Source of the DNA: Planctomycetales bacterium
GTDB lineage: Bacteria; Planctomycetota; SBBH01
Reading direction: 5' to 3'
NCBI GenBank assembly: GCA_005239795.1
Contig: SBBH01000256.1
Coordinates: 1 to 17,492, forward strand
DNA length: 17,492 nt
The position numbers and the translations under genes are program-made. Each line of letters starts with the position of its first letter. The stretch's first letter is position 1. The notes under the pieces were generated by a model. It made no database searches. It saw nothing but the letters and a program-made list of their open reading frames with translations, and had not been told where the DNA came from. Shown in pieces: positions 11,732 to 17,492 of this stretch.

Positions 11732-13794
11732 CAGGGCGACGGAGGGGAGTCCGGCGGCCACTCCGGGTCGGCCCGCTTCTCCTCGAAGAAGGCGCGGGCG
11801 GCCGCCAAGTGCTTAGCGCTCCCCAAGATCAACACCACGTCACCGGGGGCCAGCTCCTCGTCGGGACCGGGATTCACAAGGCTCGTCTCCCCCCGTGTGA
11901 TTCCCACAATGTTGGCGCCGGTTTTGGCGCGCAATTCCAATTCCCGCAAAAGTTTACCGGCGGCTCCACTCTCCGGCTTTAGGGTGACGGTCGCCAGCTC
12001 GGCCTCGCGCGGAAGCATCCGGTCGGGACGTTTGGGCTTCTGTTTTGGAGAGGCTGGCGCCATCGCCTCCCGCAAGGCGATCTGGGCCTTGGCATAGACC
12101 TTCACGAAAGCGTTCCAAAAGATGAGGGCAGCCCCCCCCACGATAAGCGCCAGAGCTGTGAGGATCTTCGCCGGCGGCAAGAGCGCTGCTGACAGGATCA
12201 TTGTGAAAATCGTGAGTCCCAGGACGCCGGCCGCCAGGATTGTGGTGGACATGAGGGCCCGGATCGTCCCCGTATGCGCGCCCCCTTGAGATGCGGGAAC
12301 CGCGATCTCGGCCAAAAGCATGGCCAGGGCATTGAACTTTCGCAGGGTGGCCACATAAAGGGGAGAGGCCGCCAGCATCGTCGCCAACCACAGCAGGGCC
12401 CGCGGGCCGCCAAGCGCCTCCGGAACATGCCTAAACCAATCGGCGTCCTGGCGCACCAGGTACGCCGCCCCGGCAAACGCCGCGGCGATGAGACACAAAT
12501 TGAGGGAAATCTGCAGGACCGCCCGACGGATATGCCAGGCGACCACATTGTCGGCGCCGGCTAACACCAAGCGCCCCGCCCACTGGCTGTAGAGGGCCAT
12601 GTGACTTCGCATCTTTCCCGGCATCGACCGTTCGACCAGCGCCGCGAATCGGTCGGCGTTGCGTGCGAGCGGCAGATTGAAGAACGCCGTGACCGCCGAG
12701 ACGCAGGCGGCGATCGGATAGAGAAAAGGGGCGGTCACCCCGAGGGAACTCCCCAAGGCCGCGATCACGAAGGAGAATTCGCCGATCTGTCCCAGGCTCA
12801 TCCCCACGCGGATCGCCGTCCTCAAGCCGTGTCCCGCCACGAAAGTCCCAAGGGTGCAGGCGAGGATTTTTCCGATCACGACGGCGGCCGTGAGAATTCC
12901 GATCGGCACCGCATACTCCACCAGGAGCCTCGGATCCACAAGCAACCCCATCGCCACGAAAAAGACGGCGCTGAACATGTCTCGGAGAGGTTCGGTCAAC
13001 TGCTTAATCCGCCCGCTCTCGCGAGCGCTCGCGACGACCGCCCCAACGATAAAGGCCCCCAACGCCGGGCTGTAGCCGAGTTTTACGGCCAGGAGTGACA
13101 CTCCAAAACAAAGCCCCAGGGCCGCCACCAGCAGGGTCTCTCCATCCTTGAAGCGGGCGACATAGCGCAGAAGACAGGGCACGATCAGAAGCCCCAGGAC
13201 CACGGCGACCGCCAGGAACACCGCCAGGCGAAGAGAGGTCCCTAAAAGCGGAGCTGCCTCGGCATGGCCCGTGAGCGCAATGCTCGAGAGAAGCGCAATC
13301 ACGAGCACCCCCAGGATGTCCTCGAACACCATGATCCCGAAGATGACCTGTGTGAACGCCTCGTCGAGCCGGCCGAGGCTCCGCAGCGTCCGGGCGACGA
13401 TCATGGTCGAGGAGATCGACAGCATCGCGCCCAGAAAGATCCGGTCCATGGGGCTCCACCCTAAAAGCCGCCCCGTCTCGTAGCCGATCCAGAACATCAT
13501 GAGGGTCTCGAGGGCTCCCGCGACGAAAACGGTGGGGCCGATCCCCTTGATTTTGCGCAGGTTGAAGTCGAGGCCGATCGAGAACATCAAAAAGACGATC
13601 CCAAGATCGGCGAGCGTCCGGATCGTCCCTTCGTCCTCGATCAGGGGATACGGCGGGGTATGCGGACCGATGAGGACGCCGGCGGCGAGATACCCCAGAA
13701 CCACCGGCTGCCTCAGGCGGTGGCAGACGACCGTGACGAACCCCGCCACGATCATCACGACGGCGAGATCCTGAAGGAACGCGAGGTTGTGCAT
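11731..13794 (-). CDS. CPA2-type cation:proton antiporter with C-terminal RCK_C domain (Kef-like)
   Basis: This is a 687-residue membrane protein. The ATG at 13794 has only a weak SD. Residues 1-395 form the Na/H exchanger fold with many helices: VLGYLAAGVLIGP (32-44), LADLGIVFLMFSIGLDFNL (61-79), SISSTMIVARTL (126-137), VFEDILGVLVIALL (156-169, Glu158-Asp159 at the ion site), SPALGAFIVGAVV, and GMSLGQIGEFSFVIAALG. These are hallmarks of Kef/YbaL-type CPA2 transporters. Residues 415-560 add about four more membrane helices. Residues 590-675 match an RCK_C (TrkA-C) domain: ELATVTLKPES, GANIVGITRGE, and LAPGDVVLILGSAKHL. No Rossmann NAD-binding TrkA-N domain is present, unlike KefB and KefC, so regulation by nucleotide is unlikely at that site. 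Substrate (K+ or Na+) cannot be told. Confidence 0.9.
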   Translation of the reverse strand: MHNLAFLQDLAVVMIVAGFVTVVCHRLRQPVVLGYLAAGVLIGPHTPPYPLIEDEGTIRTLADLGIVFLMFSIGLDFNLRKIKGIGPTVFVAGALETLMMFWIGYETGRLLGWSPMDRIFLGAMLSISSTMIVARTLRSLGRLDEAFTQVIFGIMVFEDILGVLVIALLSSIALTGHAEAAPLLGTSLRLAVFLAVAVVLGLLIVPCLLRYVARFKDGETLLVAALGLCFGVSLLAVKLGYSPALGAFIVGAVVASARESGRIKQLTEPLRDMFSAVFFVAMGLLVDPRLLVEYAVPIGILTAAVVIGKILACTLGTFVAGHGLRTAIRVGMSLGQIGEFSFVIAALGSSLGVTAPFLYPIAACVSAVTAFFNLPLARNADRFAALVERSMPGKMRSHMALYSQWAGRLVLAGADNVVAWHIRRAVLQISLNLCLIAAAFAGAAYLVRQDADWFRHVPEALGGPRALLWLATMLAASPLYVATLRKFNALAMLLAEIAVPASQGGAHTGTIRALMSTTILAAGVLGLTIFTMILSAALLPPAKILTALALIVGGAALIFWNAFVKVYAKAQIALREAMAPASPKQKPKRPDRMLPREAELATVTLKPESGAAGKLLRELELRAKTGANIVGITRGETSLVNPGPDEELAPGDVVLILGSAKHLAAARAFFEEKRADPEWPPDSPPSP

Positions 13795-13879
13795 GGTCCC
13801 GGCGCCGCATCAGGCCACGGCGGCGCGGCCCCATCTTAGTCAAGCCGCCGCCCGCGGCGCGCCGGGTTTTTCGACCGGA

Positions 13880-14248
13880 TTACAAAGCGGCGTGCGTTTT
13901 CGTCTTGCCTCGCAGCCGGTCGGCGAAATTCTTGATCTGCCGTTCGGCGGCCAAGAAGGCGTCGCGCAGAGCAAGATAGAAATCCTCATTGGGCTCGCGC
14001 TTCACGACGAGCTCCCCCCCCGGGACGGAAATCAAAATGTGGACATTGTACTGCCTCCCCTTGCGGTGATGCTTCGGCGGAACCTCTGCGATCACCCGAC
14101 AAGAGGTAATTCCCCAAAAATGCGAGAAGAGTTTTTCGGCTTTGGTCCGGATGCGACTTTCAATGGCTGGCGTGGCGGGGATCCCCCGAAGAACGATCTG
14201 GATCGGCAGATCTTTCTTCTGCTTGGGCGTGAGCCGTTCGGCGACCAT
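13880..14248 (-). CDS. hpf: HPF/RaiA-family ribosome hibernation factor (short form)
   Basis: This 122-residue protein starts at the ATG at 14248. The SD AAAGGAGGTG lies just upstream, which settles the start over an ATG 17 codons earlier. The family fold is visible: LPIQIVLRGIPATPAIESRI (14-33), helix KAEKLFSHFWG, strand ITSCRVIAEVPPKHHRKGRQ (47-66), VHILISVPGGELVVKREP (69-86), and a second helix with DFYLALRDAFLAAERQI. HPF/RaiA proteins bind the 30S decoding centre and stabilise idle ribosomes. The protein ends 15 residues after the second helix, so no long-form dimerisation domain or cold-shock extension is present. It follows rtcB by 72 bases; the pairing of RNA repair and ribosome preservation is an inference from context. 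Confidence 0.88.
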   Translation of the reverse strand: MVAERLTPKQKKDLPIQIVLRGIPATPAIESRIRTKAEKLFSHFWGITSCRVIAEVPPKHHRKGRQYNVHILISVPGGELVVKREPNEDFYLALRDAFLAAERQIKNFADRLRGKTKTHAAL

Positions 14249-14251
14249 ATC

Positions 14252-14261
14252 CACCTCCTTT
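14252..14261 (-). promoter_or_regulatory. Very strong SD of the hibernation factor gene
   Basis: On the minus strand AAAGGAGGTG lies 3 bases before the ATG at 14248 (7 from the GGAGG core to the ATG counting the G-run). It is a nearly full match to the anti-SD sequence and the best ribosome site in the window, which suggests high protein output. It also settles the start codon. Confidence 0.8.
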
Positions 14262-14320
14262 TGAATGGGAGCCAAAGCATTCTGGCACGGGGCGAACATC
14301 TCCGCAAGCCGGGAACGGCG

Positions 14321-15757
14321 TCATCCCTTGACGCAGACGACGGGGACAAGCCGGGCGACCTTGCGCGCCAAGCCCGCGGCCGAGGTCGCGTCGACGACGG
14401 CGCCGACTTCCTTGTAAGCCTTGGGTGCCTCTTCGGCCACGCCGCGAAAGGAGGCGCTGCGCACCAGAATTCCCCGCGCGGCGAGGCCCCGGACGACGTC
14501 CTGGCCGCGCCAGCGCTTGGCGGCCTGGGAACGGCTCATGGCGCGGCCGGCCCCGTGGCAGGCGGAGCTGAACGATTTCACCTCGGAGCCGAACGTACCG
14601 GCCAGAATATAGGAGAACGTCCCCATGCTCCCCCCGATGAGGACCGGCTGGCCGACGGCGCGGAACGCCTCGGGAAGATCGGGATGCCCGGGAGAAAAAG
14701 CGCGCGTCGCCCCCTTGCGGTGCACGAAAAGGCGCCGGGATTTCCCGTCGACGTCGTGGCGCTCCTCCTTGCAGGTGTTGTGCGAAACATCGTAGAGAAG
14801 GTCGATCCTGGCCTCGGGCAGGATGTCGCGGAAGACCTGCCGCAGGAAATGAGTCAGAATCTGCCGGTTGGCCATGGCGCAGTTCATCGCCGAACGCATC
14901 GCTGCGAGATACCTTTGCCCCAGCGGGGAGGCCAGCGGAGCGCAGGCCAGCTCGCGGTCCGGAAGGCGGATGCCGTGCGCGGGCGCCTCGAGCGCCATCG
15001 CACGCAAGAATTCGGTCCCGATCTGGTGTCCCAGGCCCCGCGAGCCGCAGTGGATGCTGACGACGATGTCGCCCACCGCAAGCCCGAAAGCCCGCCCCAG
15101 GGAATCGTCGAAAAGTTCGACCACCTCCTGGACTTCCAGGTAGTGGTTCCCGGAGCCGAGGGTTCCCATCTGCCCTCTCTGGCGCTCCTTGGCGCGGCTG
15201 GAGACGGCGGCGGGATCCGCCCCTCCCATGCGACCGCCCTCTTCGATACGCGCCAGATCCGCCGGCTCCCCCCAGCTGCGCGCGACGGCCCAGGCGGCGC
15301 CGCCCGTGAGCATCGCATCCATCTCCTTCGCGGAAAGGCGGATAGCGCTCTGGCTTCCGACACCGGCCGGGATCCCCGCGAACAGCGCGTCGGCCAGCCG
15401 TTCTTTGACGGGCAAGGGCTCGAGGGCCGCACGCGTGAGCCCGGTCAGGAGAAGCCGAACGCCGCAGGAGATGTCGAATCCCACGCCGCCAGCCGAGATG
15501 ACGCCTTCTTCGTCGGGGTCGAAGGCGGCCACCCCGCCGATCGGAAAACCGTATCCCCAATGGGCGTCCGGCATCGCATAGGCTGCTTTCACGATGCCGG
15601 GAAGCGAGGCGACATTCGTGATCTGCTCGAACACCTTATCATCCATGTCGCGCATGAGCCCTTCCGTCGCGTAGAGAACCGCGGGAACGCGCATCGCTCC
15701 GACGGGCGGGATCCGCCAAACCGTGTCGCCGACGCGTTCAAAGGGCGAGAGATCCAT
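14321..15757 (-). CDS. rtcB: RNA-splicing ligase RtcB
   Basis: This 478-residue protein is full length for RtcB. The ATG at 15757 follows GAGGAGGT. RtcB joins RNA 3'-phosphate or 2',3'-cyclic phosphate ends to 5'-OH ends using GTP and Mn2+. The metal and catalytic residues are in place: Asp95 and Cys98 in GVGFDISCGVR, His205 in GSGNHYLE, His236 in SIHCGSRGLGHQ, His326 in DVSHN, and His401 in SACHGAGRAMSR, the histidine that takes the GMP. The motif HRKGATRAF (346-354) binds nucleotide in homologues. Ten bases separate it from the archease stop, and the SD overlaps the end of that gene, so the two are co-translated. No frame damage is seen. Substrates in bacteria are tRNAs and rRNA cleaved under stress (known from E. 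coli). Confidence 0.97.
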   Translation of the reverse strand: MDLSPFERVGDTVWRIPPVGAMRVPAVLYATEGLMRDMDDKVFEQITNVASLPGIVKAAYAMPDAHWGYGFPIGGVAAFDPDEEGVISAGGVGFDISCGVRLLLTGLTRAALEPLPVKERLADALFAGIPAGVGSQSAIRLSAKEMDAMLTGGAAWAVARSWGEPADLARIEEGGRMGGADPAAVSSRAKERQRGQMGTLGSGNHYLEVQEVVELFDDSLGRAFGLAVGDIVVSIHCGSRGLGHQIGTEFLRAMALEAPAHGIRLPDRELACAPLASPLGQRYLAAMRSAMNCAMANRQILTHFLRQVFRDILPEARIDLLYDVSHNTCKEERHDVDGKSRRLFVHRKGATRAFSPGHPDLPEAFRAVGQPVLIGGSMGTFSYILAGTFGSEVKSFSSACHGAGRAMSRSQAAKRWRGQDVVRGLAARGILVRSASFRGVAEEAPKAYKEVGAVVDATSAAGLARKVARLVPVVCVKG

Positions 15758-15767
15758 CGAGACCTCC

Positions 15768-16202
15768 TCACACGTCCACGACGCATTGGGCGACCCAAAG
15801 GCCGCCCTCTTCGGCCACCTTCAAGGCCGTCAGCGTCGCCCCCTTGGGACCCACGGCTGGCTGGTGGCGCTCCGGGTCGAGGGGCTCTCCGCCCAGGGTC
15901 GCCGACAGCCGCGTGCCCTCGATCGCGACATCAAAATGGGAGAAGAGCATCTGGCGCATCTCCATTTCGTAAATGACGGCGTTCAGCCAGTCCACGAGAA
16001 GCATCTCCCGATCCGGCGCCGCGCAAACGACCGAAACGCTCTGGCGCGAAATCACCGCGGCCGGGTCCGTGATGGCGGCAACGAGAGCCGTGGCGGCCAT
16101 TGCAAACGCTTCGGCCAGGGATCGGCCCCTTCCCTGCACGCCGATGTCGGCCGCGTGGGAAAAATGCTGCCAGGAAGGAGCCGCGGCGGCGGCGCTTTCC
16201 AT
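15768..16202 (-). CDS. Archease, activator of RtcB
   Basis: This 144-residue protein starts at the ATG at 16202. A longer frame to 16313 adds 37 residues overlapping the radical SAM gene and carries no family motif. Archease features are present: HFSHAADIGVQGRGRSLAEA (13-32), with the Asp of the H-x-A-D-I-G motif at 19, LLVDWLNAVIYEMEMRQMLF near 76-95, LGGEPLDPERH, and a final Asp (CVVDV), where homologues have Asp residues at the metal site. Known archeases promote RtcB guanylylation and broaden its NTP use. The SD is unusual: GGAGG lies 13 bases before the ATG and partly inside a hairpin (16203-16241), so translation may depend on RNA folding or on ribosomes arriving from the preceding gene. 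Confidence 0.92.
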   Translation of the reverse strand: MESAAAAAPSWQHFSHAADIGVQGRGRSLAEAFAMAATALVAAITDPAAVISRQSVSVVCAAPDREMLLVDWLNAVIYEMEMRQMLFSHFDVAIEGTRLSATLGGEPLDPERHQPAVGPKGATLTALKVAEEGGLWVAQCVVDV

Positions 16203-16241
16203 AAGGATATTGTCGCCTCCACGATCTTGGCGACAACCCTT
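16203..16241 (-). promoter_or_regulatory. Hairpin over the archease translation start region
   Basis: TTGTCGCC (16210-16217) pairs with GGCGACAA (16229-16236), an 8-base perfect stem with an 11-base loop. AAGG (16203-16206) and CCTT (16238-16241) add an outer stem across a small internal loop. The fold runs from the radical SAM stop codon to the base before the archease ATG. The SD (GGAGG, 16220-16216) sits at the loop-stem border. No T-run follows, so it is not a terminator. Control of archease translation is inferred. Confidence 0.5.
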
Positions 16242-17289
16242 ACTCAAAGAGCGACAGCTGGACCGGCCCGGGACGGCGAAAGGCGGCGGCCGAGAGCGCC
16301 GGACCGCTTCCATTCAATCCCACCTTCCGGGCCGAGACGGCAAAAAGAGCGTGGATCTGCTCGGCGAAAATCCCCTCCCCCCGCATGCGGCTTCCGAAGC
16401 GCGGGTCGTTCAAGGCGCCGCCGCGGACCGCGCGGATGCGCGAGAGCACCTTGTCTTTTTTTAGGGGGACATGTCGCTCCATCCACGCCGTAAAAAGGCC
16501 CGACACCGCGTAGGGAAGCCTCAGAAGAGTATGCCCGGTGAACTGTGCGCCGTGCGCGCGCGCAGCGGCCAGAATCGACGGAATCTCGATATCCGTGAGC
16601 CCCGGGATCACAGGCGCCGCCATGACGCCGACGGGGACGCCGGCGCGCGCGAGGGCTTCGATCGCCGCGAGGCGTCGGGCCGGGACGCTCGCACGCGGCT
16701 CCAGCTTCGCCGCCAACTCGGCGTCCAAGGTTGTCACCGTCACAAAGACGGCGGCCGCTTGGAAACGGGCGAGCTCCCCCAAAAGGTCCACGTCGCGCGT
16801 CACGAGATGGTTCTTGGTCACGATCCCGACGGGGTTTCGGAATTCCGCCAGGACTTCCAGACATCCCCGCGTGATCTGGAGCTTGCGTTCGATCGGCTGA
16901 TAGCAATCGGTGATCCCGCTCATCGCCACCGGCTGGGGCGTCCAGCGGGGCGAGGCGAGGGCCTCGCGCAAAAGCCGCGGGGCCTCCTCCTTGACGAAGA
17001 TTTTAGATTCAAAATCGATACCGGACGAAAGCCCAAAATATTCGTGCGTCGGGCGGGCGTAGCAATAGACGCATCCGTGCTCGCACCCGCGATAGGGGTT
17101 GACGCTCGCGGAAAAACCGACATCGGGACTGTCGTTCGTGGAAAGGATCGTCTTGGCGGCATCGCGGAAGTACTGTGTTTTGGGGCCCGAGGATTCCCCC
17201 GGGTCGGCCTCCGGGTCGGGCTCGTAGACGATCGGCTCAAAGCGATTCGGCGGGTTCTCGGCGGTCCCGCGCCCCTTGGTCACACTCAC
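16240..17289 (-). CDS. PA0069-family radical SAM protein (SplB/Rv2578c-like)
   Basis: This is a 349-residue protein. The open frame extends to 17472, but the first 61 residues there lack family likeness; the GTG at 17289 is chosen because it follows GGAGGG and starts just before the KGRGTAENPPNRFEP segment, which opens this family. A second GTG at 17283 is also possible. Key motifs: SVNPYRGCEHGCVYCYARP (about 62-80), with Cys69, Cys73 and Cys76 binding the 4Fe-4S cluster (CX3CX2C), TKNHLVTRDVDLL, VTVTTLDAELAAKLEPRAS, and VGVMAAPVIPGLTD. The length fits the PA0069 group. Its reaction is unknown; the group is related to spore photoproduct lyase by annotation only. It begins the transcript with archease and rtcB (37-base gap), which hints at a role in nucleic acid repair, by inference. 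Confidence 0.88.
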   Translation of the reverse strand: MSVTKGRGTAENPPNRFEPIVYEPDPEADPGESSGPKTQYFRDAAKTILSTNDSPDVGFSASVNPYRGCEHGCVYCYARPTHEYFGLSSGIDFESKIFVKEEAPRLLREALASPRWTPQPVAMSGITDCYQPIERKLQITRGCLEVLAEFRNPVGIVTKNHLVTRDVDLLGELARFQAAAVFVTVTTLDAELAAKLEPRASVPARRLAAIEALARAGVPVGVMAAPVIPGLTDIEIPSILAAARAHGAQFTGHTLLRLPYAVSGLFTAWMERHVPLKKDKVLSRIRAVRGGALNDPRFGSRMRGEGIFAEQIHALFAVSARKVGLNGSGPALSAAAFRRPGPVQLSLFE

Positions 17290-17361
17290 ACATCCCTCCA
17301 CTCCAAAGATATCTTGAAGCGGAAGACATGCAAACAAAAGTTTGATTTTTGGAACACCTCC

Positions 17362-17390
17362 CTTTTCCCCTCGACAAGGCGCTGTATACT
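17362..17390 (+). promoter_or_regulatory. Possible promoter of the right-edge gene
   Basis: TATACT (17385-17390) is a good -10 on the plus strand. The -35 at 17 bases spacing (CTTTTC, 17362-17367) is poor, so an activator might be needed. A hairpin GCCAGG/CCTGGC (17406-17423, loop GCGAAA) would lie in the leader, about ten bases after the start of transcription. The gap 17290-17449 shows no gene. Confidence 0.35.
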
Positions 17391-17449
17391 GCTGGGCTTG
17401 GGGAGGCCAGGGCGAAACCTGGCGCGTGATCCATGGAAAGACTAACAAG

Positions 17450-17473
17450 GGAGGATGCATGGGAGGATGCATG
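17450..17473 (+). repeat. 12-base tandem duplication of SD plus start codon
   Basis: GGAGGATGCATG occurs twice in direct tandem (17450-17461 and 17462-17473). Each copy carries an SD and ends in an ATG, 12 bases apart and in the same frame, so the duplication gives the downstream gene two start sites. Confidence 0.8.
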
Positions 17474-17492
17474 AAACTGTTCGGAACCTGGA
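17459..17492 (+). CDS. 5' end of an unidentified plus-strand gene, cut by the window edge
   Basis: Two in-frame ATGs (17459 and 17471) each follow GGAGG at 4-5 bases. The first gives MGGCMKLFGTW; the second gives MKLFGTW. The MKLF start is the more natural protein beginning, and the first ATG probably arose from the 12-base duplication. A third ATG at 17455 is in another frame and has no better support. The gene is divergent from the radical SAM operon and preceded by a TATACT box. The product cannot be told. Confidence 0.45.
   Translation, partial: MGGCMKLFGTW

Noticed and set aside
13787..15976. 729-residue open frame on the plus strand across hpf and rtcB
   Set aside because: It is antisense to rtcB, hpf and part of archease, all of which have full family motifs; long antisense frames are expected in GC-rich genes. 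It shows no family motif and no SD.
17290..17472. N-terminal extension of the radical SAM protein by 61 residues
   Set aside because: It runs through the divergent promoter region and has no family likeness; the GTG with a good SD at 17289 is preferred.

Overview
The window looks like chromosomal DNA from a high-GC, Gram-negative-type bacterium, probably an uncultured lineage of the Planctomycetes/PVC kind. The grounds are proteobacterial-style ExbB/ExbD genes next to large TPR proteins, a TonB-like protein joined to a terpene-cyclase-type toroid, SH3 repeat proteins, strong Shine-Dalgarno (SD) sites, and short intergenic repeats of the kind common in metagenome-assembled genomes. The taxon is an inference. 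No phage, insertion sequence, CRISPR array or rRNA was seen.

Layout: nearly all genes lie on the minus strand and are read from right to left. Right block (17289 down to 11357): a PA0069-type radical SAM protein, archease, RNA ligase RtcB, a short HPF/RaiA-type ribosome hibernation factor, a CPA2 (Kef-like) cation:proton antiporter with a C-terminal RCK_C domain, and a small HEIAH metallopeptidase. Archease and RtcB are a known functional pair: archease speeds guanylylation of RtcB, which seals 2',3'-cyclic phosphate or 3'-phosphate RNA ends. With HPF just downstream, the block reads as an RNA repair and ribosome preservation set.

Middle (10495-11356): two divergent promoters, a complete tRNA-Leu(CAG) on the plus strand, and a lower-GC stretch holding two broken coding remnants. 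One is the C-terminal part of a RelE/ParE-type toxin (minus strand) and the other an unidentified 99-codon open tail (plus strand). This looks like a scar beside a tRNA gene.

Left block (10494 down to 194): ExbB/TolQ, two tandem ExbD/TolR copies, two secreted TPR proteins and a family 5 solute-binding protein with no ABC transporter beside it form a compact operon, with gaps of 6-65 bases and one ATGA overlap. After a 91-base gap with its own TATAAT-type promoter comes a TonB-like protein whose C-terminal half is an alpha/alpha toroid instead of a TonB C-terminal domain. A two-SH3 secreted protein with its own promoter follows. The best candidate for an undescribed system is this ExbBD-driven cell-envelope machine with a toroid as the energised output domain. 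Both window edges cut genes: a minus-strand start at 24-1 and a plus-strand start at 17459 or 17471.
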